Source of the DNA: an uncultured Clostridia bacterium
GTDB taxonomy: Bacteria > Bacillota > Clostridia > TANB77 > CAG-508
Assembly (NCBI GenBank): GCA_944388935.1
Contig: CALXKK010000012.1
Location: 1 to 46,222 of the forward strand
Direction of reading: 5' to 3'
DNA: 46,222 nucleotides
Position numbers and translations under genes: made by a program. The notes beneath the pieces are model-generated. The model did not search any database. It worked only from the letters and a program-made list of their open reading frames with translations, and was not told the origin of the DNA. Below, piece by piece: positions 17,236 through 26,119 of this stretch (position 1 is the stretch's first letter; each line of letters starts with the position of its first letter).

Positions 17236-17895
17236 TTATTTTGTTTCTTCAAAAGACATACTTTCTACTCTACCATTATCAAAAAAAGTCGTCCCTGTGT
17301 GTTTAAATTTCATTCTTTTAAATTGAACATATTTATAATATTCTTGTGCCGCATTTCGTAATTTTGTCCAATCTACTGAAGTATTAACATTTAACTGTTG
17401 GCATAATTCGTTAAAACTATCTTGGTCACGGCTACTAGATTTAGCTAGATTCTCCCATTGTGCATCTGACACTTTGCCCTCAAAATTTGGACTATTTACA
17501 GTATCTGACATAACTTTATCTATTGTTCTAGTTATTCCACTTGCTCCATTTAAATTATAAGTTCCCTTTTTATTAAAGAGATTATCCGTTGAACCAGATA
17601 GTAAATTTATTGTCATTCGCAAATTCATAGCTTGATATCCACCATATTTTACATCATTGCTGTCATTGTAATCGCTCATTTTATTTGCAAGTCCTAATAA
17701 CTCACTACCATATAAAACTTTTTCATATGATAAATAACTTTTATTAAAATCACTAACTCTTTGGACTTCTACTTCTTCTTGTTCCAATCTTTGACTATCG
17801 CCCCAGTGATTAAATACATAATATACTAATACTGCAAGCATAACTGCAATTAATATTCCACCAGCAATAGTCAATGCTTTTGATGCATTTTCCAT
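17236..17895 (-). CDS. Pilin-like protein, MENA-start family, larger member (219 aa)
   Basis: It starts MENASKALTIAGGILIAV, then a helix to about residue 28. The shared pattern follows (YLSYEKVLYGSELLGLANKMSDYND), then an extra C-terminal region of about 100 residues. It is the first subunit gene after the membrane platform gene, with 19 bases between. The extra domain suggests a minor or tip-proximal subunit; this is inference. AAAGGAG precedes the ATG. Confidence 0.75.
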   Translation of the reverse strand: MENASKALTIAGGILIAVMLAVLVYYVFNHWGDSQRLEQEEVEVQRVSDFNKSYLSYEKVLYGSELLGLANKMSDYNDSNDVKYGGYQAMNLRMTINLLSGSTDNLFNKKGTYNLNGASGITRTIDKVMSDTVNSPNFEGKVSDAQWENLAKSSSRDQDSFNELCQQLNVNTSVDWTKLRNAAQEYYKYVQFKRMKFKHTGTTFFDNGRVESMSFEETK

Positions 17896-17914
17896 ATTTT
17901 ATTCTCCTTTATCT

Positions 17915-19987
17915 TTACATTGCTGACATTGTAGAGAATGAACTTGACATACTTGTCAATCCAATGAATACTAATGGTGCAATTAGGTATCCAACAAACA
18001 TGCATACCATAGGTGCAAAACCTATACCTTTACCTATTAAACCTTTACTAGAAATTAATCTGTCATTAGATTCTTTTCTCTTAGCTTGATAGTAATCTCT
18101 TTCTGAATCTAGTTCATCAAAAGCTTCTGCAATAGGTATTTTTTCAACTGCTGCTTGAAGACTTTCTACAATTCTTATCATATCTTGGTAAGATATATCT
18201 TCTTTTAATTGTTCCAAAGCTTCCCATGCACCTGCCTCATAGTTGTTAACACATTTACTAATTGGCTCTTTAAATATATTTGCATATCTTTCTAGCCATT
18301 CTAGAATCATTTCAACATTTACTCTCTCAATTCTCATAAGCATTAATATAATTGTCTGGAATTGCATTACTTCGTTTTCCATTTCCATTTGTCTCATTCT
18401 CTTTTGGAACATTAGCAATAATATTGGGAAAGCATATCCAATAAGTGCAAATACCAATCCTATTAAAATTTCAAACCATTTTAAATATTCACCATTAACA
18501 GTTTGAAGTTTTTCATAAACCCTTTGTGAATCGGTACTTAATGTATCATCTGTAGCTCCCTCATAATACTTAGATCTTCTCATTGCCCTTAAAATATCAT
18601 CTTGTGAAGTTTTTAAATTACCTCTAAACATATCTAGGAAGTAATTATCTATTTCTGTAGTCTGCATTGCCTCCTGCTCATCTGTTTCATCCATTGCACC
18701 CATCAAGTCATAATCCGTCGTAGGTTCGGTGTATATGTAGTTAACTTGTATTTTATGTAAATATAACATTATTATAATTGATGCAATAAATACTACTATA
18801 AATAATACTATTCTATTTACATATAGCCAAGATAATTTTAATGGAGATGCTGCATCCTTCAACAATTCTTTTTGCTTTCTATAATCTTTCGTTCCTTCTT
18901 TAGGTATAAATAAATCAACAAATTTTTTAATTGGTTTTTTACTATATAATTTTTGTTGCCATGGATTTTCTGTGTTCTGTGTCTTTGTATTAACAGAACC
19001 ATTGTCTTTTAATCTTCTAGTAAGTGTATAACAAATAAATGTTAAAACAATTACTAAAATTTGTACAATCATACCCTGTTTTCCCATGTAAAAACTCTTT
19101 GTAAATGCGAATTGGCTAACAGCCCAATTCTTTATCATTTCCAAGAATAACATTGGTACAATAGAAATTACAGATAAACTTTGGAAAACATAATCTAATT
19201 TATCTCTCTTTAAAATTTCTAGTTGCATTTCTTGTGTAATATTATTTAGGTTCTTTAAATACAAAGAAGAACCGTTCTGTTTTCTATCACCATACTCTTT
19301 AGTTAAATAAGAAATTCCAGCAAATTCCTTTAAGTAACTATTTGGTGCTATATCGTAATACTTCTCTAGTTCCATTTCTGGATCATCAGAAATTAATATT
19401 TCGTATATTTTTTCTGCTTGTCTTGAAACTTCTAATTCGTTATCTTGTGCAGTTTGGTAAATTGCTTCTTCTACCATATTAAACTCATGGTAAGCATGTC
19501 TAATTTCACCAAAGAAGTCAATTTGTTGCTTTAACAAATTATTATCAATTTTATCAACCATTCCATCTATCATACTATCCATTATGAAGATTTCAAAGAT
19601 TATCAAAATTCCTAATAATAATACATTACTGTGTGTAAGCCATATAATAACTATAGTAAGAGGTATAACAATTACTAAACCTTTTGTTAATATTTGTGAA
19701 GCCTGTTTTCTTGTTAAGTATTCGTCATCTATATTTAAAATTTCCAATCTTCTACGTAATTTTAATAAATAACGTTTAATAAGCGGAATTTTTCTATACT
19801 TTAAATATAACTTTTGAAATAAAATATCAGTTGAGAATACTGTTTTTTCTGTTCCTTTTCTTAATTGTTGTATTTGTTTATATTGGGAACTTTGCATCTT
19901 CTTCCTTATTTGAAGGTATGCAATAACAATTATTAGAAAAACAACGCCTATTCCAATTGCAATATATAATAATAATTGATTTGACAT
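17915..19987 (-). CDS. Fused TadB-TadC-type membrane platform protein (690 aa)
   Basis: Tad systems normally use two inner-membrane GspF-like proteins of about 300 aa, TadB and TadC. This single chain has both halves. Half 1 holds a first helix (about 5-25), two close helices near 108-140, a cytoplasmic helical domain with LKQQIDFFGEIRHAYHE and EFAGISYLTKEYGDR, and helices near 270-330. Half 2 repeats the layout, with helices near 388-410 and 515-540, VMQFQTIILMLMRIERVNVEMILEWLE split over the cytoplasmic domain, and a final helix pair near 650-680. It should form the platform that the TadA ATPase works on. It lies between the ATPase and subunit genes, as in tad operons. Confidence 0.82.
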   Translation of the reverse strand: MSNQLLLYIAIGIGVVFLIIVIAYLQIRKKMQSSQYKQIQQLRKGTEKTVFSTDILFQKLYLKYRKIPLIKRYLLKLRRRLEILNIDDEYLTRKQASQILTKGLVIVIPLTIVIIWLTHSNVLLLGILIIFEIFIMDSMIDGMVDKIDNNLLKQQIDFFGEIRHAYHEFNMVEEAIYQTAQDNELEVSRQAEKIYEILISDDPEMELEKYYDIAPNSYLKEFAGISYLTKEYGDRKQNGSSLYLKNLNNITQEMQLEILKRDKLDYVFQSLSVISIVPMLFLEMIKNWAVSQFAFTKSFYMGKQGMIVQILVIVLTFICYTLTRRLKDNGSVNTKTQNTENPWQQKLYSKKPIKKFVDLFIPKEGTKDYRKQKELLKDAASPLKLSWLYVNRIVLFIVVFIASIIIMLYLHKIQVNYIYTEPTTDYDLMGAMDETDEQEAMQTTEIDNYFLDMFRGNLKTSQDDILRAMRRSKYYEGATDDTLSTDSQRVYEKLQTVNGEYLKWFEILIGLVFALIGYAFPILLLMFQKRMRQMEMENEVMQFQTIILMLMRIERVNVEMILEWLERYANIFKEPISKCVNNYEAGAWEALEQLKEDISYQDMIRIVESLQAAVEKIPIAEAFDELDSERDYYQAKRKESNDRLISSKGLIGKGIGFAPMVCMFVGYLIAPLVFIGLTSMSSSFSTMSAM

Positions 19988-20012
19988 TTAAGGTTTGTAC
20001 ACCCCTTTCACA

Positions 20013-21974
20013 TTATTCTTTTGTCTTTTTTGGTCTTCCTACTCTTTTAACGCTTTTTGCTTCTACTGGTTCTTCTATTCTATTTGAAACAGTTTTTGAA
20101 GAACCCCAATGATCTTCTATGAATTTATCAAAATCTGCTAAATCTTTATCATCCATATTTAATCTCATTTCTTCTATATTGTGATCTGTAATTTTATTAG
20201 TAATTACATATTCACCATCATGATACTCTAATATATTTCTATATGTATATAATTCTTTATTTGTAACTTGTGTAAAATAATGTGTTGCATTATCAAAGAA
20301 TTTTTCGAATTTTCCTTCTAATGTTTTCTCTTTTCTAAAATCGTATGTATACTCATTTTTTTGTTCTACTGGTATACATTCTGTAACTCTTTCTATATAT
20401 CTTCTACCTCTGAAGTCCTTTACTAAGTGAATATCAAAGTTTAATACTTGTACAACCTGCTCTTCTGCAGTTTTCTCGTTTGTGAATACACCAGTTCTAA
20501 GCATTGAGTTTCTTAATGCTGTAACTAAATCTGGGAATGTTTTAGCATGGTGTGTAAACAATGTAAATTTAGAAGCAACTTGGGCTGCTTGAATCATCCA
20601 AGATGCTACGGGGTCTGTTGCAACCTCACCTATGATGTTAACAGAACCATCAGTCTTTTTCTGAACATCTAGACCCTCTTGTCCAGAAATTGTTTCTGTC
20701 TCTCTAAATGTTAAGATGTTTCTTGTTGGGTAAATTTTTCTTAAGTGAAGCTCGAATGCAGTTTCCTGAACCCTTATGTTCATTGTTTCGTAAATATTTT
20801 CTATCATACCCATAAGCATTGTTGTTTTACCAGAACCTTGCTCACCAGTTAGTGCAACGATACGAGCACCTTTTACTAAGAATTTTAATAATGCTATTGC
20901 ATCGTCTTTTCCAGGTTGTGTAATTAATTGTTCTAGTGTTGCACGCTTTACATCGAATTTTCTTACGAAGAAAGCCCACGTTTCAGAGAAGCTTGGTCTA
21001 ACAACAACAACACGAGAACCATCTTTCATTTCATTTATTTTATAACCATTTGTATCTGATAATTGTCCTGGGTTATTATATTTATAAATGTTTTGGCAAA
21101 CCCTCTTTAATTCTGCTTCTGAACCAAAAGATAGGAATGCTAAACGTATAGATTTACCTTGGAAGAATATCCAAATACTATCACAAGCACGTGGTACTTT
21201 ATGTTCCATAACTTCATTTAGATAGTCACCATCAGTTTGTGCAACCTGGCTTAAAAAGCTTTCTGGAAGTCCAGATACACCACCAGATACACCATCTATG
21301 TTCATATCTCTTATTTCATCTATAGAACTATATCCTTTATAATGTTGATATATTCTTTGTACAACTACATTTAATTTATCTGAGAATGTAAGTACAAATC
21401 CTTCTTTTTCGTATATATCGTTAATTTCATCCTCTGTTATTACATAACAAGGTTTTGCATCTCCTGCTACATATTTTAATGTATCCAAATTATATTTCTT
21501 AATTAATTCTGTTAATGCTTCATATCCAAATTCTTTTTTATACATATATATAATAATATCAAATTTGTCCTGTGGTGTAAGTAATGAAGGAATGTCAAAA
21601 GGAATTGATTTTGAAATATTTGTTTCATCTACTCCATATTCTTTTGAAAGTATGTCATAGATTAATTCTTTTACATATTTCTTGTCGTTAACATCTCCAT
21701 ATGTACAGCCTTTTAAAGCCTTTTTCAATTCGTATTTCTTATTTTTTCTTCTCTTTAATTCTTCTTCTGTTAGTCCTAAATCGTATAAGTTTATCTTTGT
21801 AATTTCATCAAGTCTTTTCTTGATGTAGTCAGTCATCTTTTGCAAAGTATATGTTTGGTCATCTACATTTACTTTTTGTTCTACTTCTTCGTTCTTCTTT
21901 TTTTGTATGTTTCTATATACCAAGTATACGAATATTAAGACAACAGCTAGTATTAATACAATATTAAGAATCAT
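20013..21974 (-). CDS. TadA/CpaF-type secretion ATPase with N-terminal membrane anchor (653 aa)
   Basis: A type II/IV secretion ATPase that would power assembly. Visible motifs are Walker A GEQGSGKTT (376-384), an Arg-containing ETAFELHLRK strand, a Walker B-like VNIIGEVATD (445-454) and a His box TLFTHHAKTFPDLVTALRNS (about 471-490). It is unusual in having a transmembrane helix at 3-20, whereas CpaF/TadA proteins are normally soluble. A charged C-terminal tail ends VGRPKKTKE. AAGGAAGGAG precedes the ATG. Its immediate neighbours are the TadZ-like and platform genes. Confidence 0.88.
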   Translation of the reverse strand: MILNIVLILAVVLIFVYLVYRNIQKKKNEEVEQKVNVDDQTYTLQKMTDYIKKRLDEITKINLYDLGLTEEELKRRKNKKYELKKALKGCTYGDVNDKKYVKELIYDILSKEYGVDETNISKSIPFDIPSLLTPQDKFDIIIYMYKKEFGYEALTELIKKYNLDTLKYVAGDAKPCYVITEDEINDIYEKEGFVLTFSDKLNVVVQRIYQHYKGYSSIDEIRDMNIDGVSGGVSGLPESFLSQVAQTDGDYLNEVMEHKVPRACDSIWIFFQGKSIRLAFLSFGSEAELKRVCQNIYKYNNPGQLSDTNGYKINEMKDGSRVVVVRPSFSETWAFFVRKFDVKRATLEQLITQPGKDDAIALLKFLVKGARIVALTGEQGSGKTTMLMGMIENIYETMNIRVQETAFELHLRKIYPTRNILTFRETETISGQEGLDVQKKTDGSVNIIGEVATDPVASWMIQAAQVASKFTLFTHHAKTFPDLVTALRNSMLRTGVFTNEKTAEEQVVQVLNFDIHLVKDFRGRRYIERVTECIPVEQKNEYTYDFRKEKTLEGKFEKFFDNATHYFTQVTNKELYTYRNILEYHDGEYVITNKITDHNIEEMRLNMDDKDLADFDKFIEDHWGSSKTVSNRIEEPVEAKSVKRVGRPKKTKE

Positions 21975-21996
21975 CTTTGAAACTCCTTCCTTAACT

Positions 21997-22830
21997 TTAT
22001 TTCATCATTTGCATTTCATCTATTTTATATAAAATACCTTGTATTAATTCTTTTACATTATTTAAGAAAATTGCATTTCTATCCTTATCTGAAACTGTTT
22101 GCATTTTTAAGAAGTAATCAACTACTCCTCCTTCATCACAAGCATCAGAAAATAAGGTATTGTACACTATAGGAAATAGTGAATCTTTTGTTTTTATAGT
22201 TCTAACAATATTTTTTTGTGTGTATTTAGAAAATTTATCATATCTTCCAATATACCCTACTACATTATTCATTTTTGAAGTATAACCTTCTTTTCTAGAT
22301 TGGTTATATGCTTTTATAGAATGTCTTTTTTGAGTCATTCCATAAACAATAACATCAGAAATTGTTAGCATATCTTGTGCTAATCCATTTATTCCTTTTT
22401 TTAAATCTACAATTACAATGTCGTATATAGAATTAGCTTTTTTTACTAGTGAAACATAAAAAGCATCTATTGCTGCAGTTTCTACGCCATCGTATCCAGA
22501 TAAAACTTCTAGCCTATCTTTAAAAATTATTCCAGTATAATCTTTTATTAGATCTGGAGTTAATTTATTACTTCCTTCTATTTTCATTAAACCAGTTACT
22601 CCTGATTCCATACCTACTGATTTTTTTGTTAAGTTTAAGAAAGATAGCAAATTAGTTTTTTGTGCTTGTGGCTTTAAATATGCAGCATCAAATTCCTTAT
22701 TATTTGCATATGTGGAAATTAATAATACTTTTTTATTGTGTTGTATTGCCATTTGTGTTGCCACAGCAATAGCTGTTGAAGTTTGTCCTGTTTCTTTACC
22801 ATCTTCTGTCCAAAAAGATACTATAGCCAT
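21997..22830 (-). CDS. ParA/MinD-like TadZ/CpaE-type ATPase (277 aa)
   Basis: The fold pattern is that of SIMIBI ATPases: an N-terminal deviant P-loop (EDGKETGQTSTAIAVATQ, where KGGxGKT is expected), the KVLLISTYAN strand, then YDIVIVDLKKG (Walker B-like) and DVIVYGMTQKRHSI. In Tad systems, TadZ/CpaE proteins of this family place the machine at the pole. The P-loop keeps a lysine and Thr/Ser, but the spacing is changed, so ATP binding is uncertain. It lies between a second, more degenerate ParA-like gene and the TadA ATPase gene. Confidence 0.75.
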   Translation of the reverse strand: MAIVSFWTEDGKETGQTSTAIAVATQMAIQHNKKVLLISTYANNKEFDAAYLKPQAQKTNLLSFLNLTKKSVGMESGVTGLMKIEGSNKLTPDLIKDYTGIIFKDRLEVLSGYDGVETAAIDAFYVSLVKKANSIYDIVIVDLKKGINGLAQDMLTISDVIVYGMTQKRHSIKAYNQSRKEGYTSKMNNVVGYIGRYDKFSKYTQKNIVRTIKTKDSLFPIVYNTLFSDACDEGGVVDYFLKMQTVSDKDRNAIFLNNVKELIQGILYKIDEMQMMK

Positions 22831-22849
22831 ATTTCTCTCCTTCTTAAGA

Positions 22850-23533
22850 TTAAATTTCTTTCATTATTTTTCTTAGTTTTGCCCCTTGAAATTCTGGTTC
22901 AAGTTTTGCAACAATATATTCTAGACCGTCTTTATACATATTTGTTAAATTGTCGAATCTAATCTTTGATACTTTTTGATTGTTAATAATTGCTGTTTTA
23001 TCTCCCATTTCTAATGGAAAATATATTCTATCATCTTCCCACATAACTTTTGAGCCCAATGATAAATAATTTAAATAATCATCATCTTCTTTTGTAACTT
23101 CTTTTGAAAATAAAACTTTTGTCATTTTTATTGGAGTTGGAAATTCGCTTAAAATTTCCAACCCTCTTCTTACTTCATATGTATCAAAAGATGTAACAAA
23201 AAAGTTTTGCACTGCTCTTTCTATTCCAAAATTCATTGCACTTTTAGCGTTATCTATATCTACTAAAATGTAATCATATTCCAATTGATTAATTGGTCTA
23301 TTTGTGTATTCTGCTATAGATTCTAAATTATTAAATCCAACTGCAATATCTATTTCTTCGAATTCAGTTATATAAGACAAAGTAGGATTTAATGCTGGTA
23401 CAACATATTTTGCTTTTTGAGTAATTGTCGTATCTGCTATTAAAACTCTTTTGCCTAATACAGTTAGAATCTTAGCTACATAAATAATTAAATCTGTTTT
23501 ATCAAAAGCTCCTATAAACCCTACTTCCTTCAT
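22850..23533 (-). CDS. Degenerate ParA/MinD-like protein of the Tad-like cluster (227 aa)
   Basis: The sequence starts MKEVGFIGAFDKTDLIIYVAKIL, where a ParA-type P-loop would sit, but the Gly-Lys-Thr core is replaced by AFDKTD. The following strands fit the fold: GKRVLIADTT, YDYILVDIDNAKS and NFFVTSFDTYEVRRG. I read it as a partner or pseudo-ATPase paralog of the next gene in the operon. It may receive position information rather than hydrolyse ATP (inference). Confidence 0.65.
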   Translation of the reverse strand: MKEVGFIGAFDKTDLIIYVAKILTVLGKRVLIADTTITQKAKYVVPALNPTLSYITEFEEIDIAVGFNNLESIAEYTNRPINQLEYDYILVDIDNAKSAMNFGIERAVQNFFVTSFDTYEVRRGLEILSEFPTPIKMTKVLFSKEVTKEDDDYLNYLSLGSKVMWEDDRIYFPLEMGDKTAIINNQKVSKIRFDNLTNMYKDGLEYIVAKLEPEFQGAKLRKIMKEI

Positions 23534-23550
23534 ATTTCCTCCTACTTATC

Positions 23551-24612
23551 TTAGTTACTTGTACTTGTACTTGATGTACTGCTTGATGTCGTGCTACTTG
23601 ATGTGCTTGTTGTATTGCTTGAGCTTGCAGCTGCAGCGTCAGCTGCTGCTGCTTCATCCTCAAGTGATTGTAAGTATTGTTGTCTTAATTCTTTTTGTTG
23701 TGTAATATGGTCTGTAACATTTGATTCTAGGTTAGATTTTCTTTCATCTGCTTCAACACTGTTTAATTGACCATTTATATAATTTTCTCTTAAAGTACGA
23801 TCATATCTTGCTGCTATAGCATTCTTTGCTTCATCAACAATATTTGGATTTGAGCTCATTAAGTTCAAGCATTCTGAATTTACTGGATATGTTGGTGTTG
23901 CTGCTGCTTGCATTCCTGGATCTGTGTATCTTGTTACATACATTTCTATAGCATTTGATTGATATGTTTCTATTATTGCACTTGACATTGCTATTGTTTC
24001 ATCTTCTGATAAGTTTACATTTATTATTCCTTCTGCTGGAGCTCCTGCAATTTCTGGAATTGATACTTGTTTCTTAGAAACAACTATGTAATCTTGTCCA
24101 TTTCCAAAACGTATACGAATATCTACGAAATCACCGTCAGCTAAATCTGTTGGTAATGATAACATATTATATTCTTGTTTTCTCAAGTCATCTGTAACTT
24201 CTTCAGAACTTGTTGTTAACATATCTTTAGTTAAAATTGTTCCCTTTTTTAAATCTATTTTTGCAACTAAGTCTGTTCTTGCTTGACTTTGTGAATCATC
24301 TGTATAAAAATCTGTTGTTGACGCATAATTTTCTGGAACAACGCTCATATCTGCAACAGATTGTTGTACGTTTGCTGATGATCTTGAATCATCGCCACTT
24401 ACTGCAGAAATTTGTATTCCTGAACCTGATGAAACATCTGAAGTTAATACATACACTGCCCTTTCAGATGCTTTTGCTTCATCTTGTTCTTTCTTTAAAT
24501 TAATTAATTGCATTACTAAAAAACCGATTACTAATGCAGCAATAATTAACATTGTTAACATTCCTAATAAAAATGATACTCTTTTTTGTCTTTGCATTGG
24601 ATTTGAAGCCAT
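23551..24612 (-). CDS. CpaB/RcpC-like SAF-domain protein with Ser/Thr tail (353 aa)
   Basis: This is the first gene of the cluster. A membrane helix (about 15-36) is followed by a SAF-like region (RAVYVLTSDVSSGSGIQ and IDLKKGTILTKDML) and the conserved LPTDLADGDFVDIRIRFGNG stretch typical of Flp pilus assembly protein CpaB. The C-terminus is a low-complexity Ala then Ser/Thr tail (about 317-353). In didermic Tad systems CpaB/RcpC partners the secretin; in a Gram-positive it may contact the wall or the filament. AAGGAGG precedes the ATG. Confidence 0.8.
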   Translation of the reverse strand: MASNPMQRQKRVSFLLGMLTMLIIAALVIGFLVMQLINLKKEQDEAKASERAVYVLTSDVSSGSGIQISAVSGDDSRSSANVQQSVADMSVVPENYASTTDFYTDDSQSQARTDLVAKIDLKKGTILTKDMLTTSSEEVTDDLRKQEYNMLSLPTDLADGDFVDIRIRFGNGQDYIVVSKKQVSIPEIAGAPAEGIINVNLSEDETIAMSSAIIETYQSNAIEMYVTRYTDPGMQAAATPTYPVNSECLNLMSSNPNIVDEAKNAIAARYDRTLRENYINGQLNSVEADERKSNLESNVTDHITQQKELRQQYLQSLEDEAAAADAAAASSSNTTSTSSSTTSSSTSSTSTSN

Positions 24613-24642
24613 TTATTATTCCTCCTTAATATTTTAAAATTC

Positions 24643-24670
24643 AATATAAACTGATTTTATTTTACAACAA
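24643..24670 (-). promoter_or_regulatory. Candidate promoter of the Tad-like cluster
   Basis: On the minus strand TTGTTG (24665-24670) and TATATT (24643-24648) are spaced by 16 bases. There is no convincing terminator after the HAD gene upstream, so readthrough is also possible. Confidence 0.4.
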
Positions 24671-24742
24671 TCTACCTTTTAAAACAATATATACAACAAT
24701 TTCGTAATCTAAATATAATATTCTCGTAATATTTTGGTAACA

Positions 24743-25615
24743 TTATAAAATAGTATCTTCTAAAACTTTTGCGACACCGTCTTCATCGTTTGTTGTTGTT
24801 ATAAAATCTGCCACTTTTTTTACTTCATTATTACTATGTCCCATTGCGATTCCTCGTCCTGCATTTTTTATCATAAGTATGTCATTATTGTTATCGCCAA
24901 AAGACATAACTTCTTCTCGTTTTATATTTTCTATTTTCATAATTTCTTCTATTGCATACCATTTATCCACATTTTTACTACTTACTTCTGTGTAATAATA
25001 TCCAACAGAAATTTCTTTTGTCCCAGATTTTATTTTTTTCTGTGACATATGCGAAACATCTAGTACATCAATATTTGATATATTTTTTAGTTTTCTTACA
25101 ATGCTAGAAAAAACTATTTTACTTTCGTCACATATAGTAATTTTTAAAAACTTATCCGTATCTAAATTTTTTATATAATCGTAAACATCTTCAACAATGT
25201 TTATTTCTGTTTTTTTATCACTGCTTTTTTTCGTATTTTCATAATTGTAAAAAGCTACATTATAATTTAAAGATTTTGCAATAACCGAATTTTCTGTGTA
25301 TATATTATAATAAATGCTGTTCTTTTCACACAGTTCAATTATTTCTAAAACTTTTTCTTTATTTAAATAATTTTCATATAAAATTTTATCATTTTGGATA
25401 TCATATACTACAGAACCGTTTCCAGATATATAATATTTATCTGCTCCTATTTCTTTTGCAATTGTAAGTACAGACTCAGATATTCTTCCAGATGCAAGAA
25501 CTACCAAAATTCCTTTTTCTGTTACTTCTTTTATTACATTTTTAGTATGTTCTGTAACTTCTCCATATCTATTTAATAATGTTCCGTCTAAATCTACTGT
25601 TACTAGTTTATACAT
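24743..25615 (-). CDS. Cof-type HAD-IIB phosphatase (290 aa)
   Basis: A Cof/YbiV-family cytosolic HAD phosphatase. Motif I DLDGTLLNRYGEV contains the nucleophile Asp (DxDGT), motif II is VVLASGR, and motif IV is SFGDNNNDILMIKNAG, followed by GIAMGHSNNEVKKVADFIT. Family members dephosphorylate sugar phosphates or nucleotides, and the substrate cannot be told from sequence. Its length is typical. It lies 130 bp upstream of the Tad-like cluster in the same direction; a functional link is not evident. Confidence 0.92.
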   Translation of the reverse strand: MYKLVTVDLDGTLLNRYGEVTEHTKNVIKEVTEKGILVVLASGRISESVLTIAKEIGADKYYISGNGSVVYDIQNDKILYENYLNKEKVLEIIELCEKNSIYYNIYTENSVIAKSLNYNVAFYNYENTKKSSDKKTEINIVEDVYDYIKNLDTDKFLKITICDESKIVFSSIVRKLKNISNIDVLDVSHMSQKKIKSGTKEISVGYYYTEVSSKNVDKWYAIEEIMKIENIKREEVMSFGDNNNDILMIKNAGRGIAMGHSNNEVKKVADFITTTNDEDGVAKVLEDTIL

Positions 25616-25707
25616 AATTCTTTTCCTTTCTAATATTCATTACAATACTATACATTATTATCTATTTTTTTACAATATGTTTCATTTTAATTTTTTCAAA
25701 TTTTTCC

Positions 25708-25737
25708 AGAATATTTTTTTTGAATTTACGCATCATA
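25708..25737 (+). promoter_or_regulatory. Sigma-G-like forespore promoter of the SASP gene
   Basis: AGAATA (25708-25713) and CATCATA (25731-25737), spaced by 17 bases, resemble the sigma-F/G pattern (GNATR ... CATNNTA). No good sigma-A motif is seen here, and a forespore gene follows. Confidence 0.5.
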
Positions 25738-25802
25738 TATATTGAAAAGGCAAAGTTCTTTTCAAACAATTTTTTTACAATCCTAGGAGGTGAAATTTTA
25801 AA

Positions 25803-26009
25803 ATGGCATATTCAAATTCAAACAAAAAATTAGTTCCTGAAGCAATGAGCGCTTTAGATAAATTTAAATATGAAGTAGCTTCTGAAGTTGGTGTTAACTT
25901 AAAAGAAGGTTACAATGGTGATATCTCTTCAAGAGATGCTGGTAGAATAGGTGGAAACATGGTTAAGAAAATGGTTCAAAAATATGAAAACGAAATGTTA
26001 AACAAATAG
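25803..26009 (+). CDS. Alpha/beta-type small acid-soluble spore protein
   Basis: The 68-aa protein contains the diagnostic segments KFKYEVASEVGVNL and GYNGDISSRDAGRIGGNMVKKM. These proteins coat forespore DNA, shield it from UV and heat, and are degraded by the protease GPR at germination; the GPR cut site lies in the EVASE segment. AGGAGGTGAA precedes the ATG. It is monocistronic, with a forespore-type promoter and a strong terminator. It is good evidence that the organism can form spores. Confidence 0.96.
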   Translation: MAYSNSNKKLVPEAMSALDKFKYEVASEVGVNLKEGYNGDISSRDAGRIGGNMVKKMVQKYENEMLNK

Positions 26010-26030
26010 TTTCCTCATTTAAATTTTAAT

Positions 26031-26088
26031 AACGGATTCCAGAATTTTTATGCAAGTATTTGTTAAAAAATCTAGAATCCGTTTTTTT
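26031..26088 (+). terminator. Terminator after the SASP gene
   Basis: A 13-bp stem with one mismatch (26031-26043 / 26071-26083) is followed by a run of seven T. Confidence 0.8.
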
Positions 26089-26119
26089 ATTTTTTTTGAC
26101 CGTCTCCAGCCATACATAT

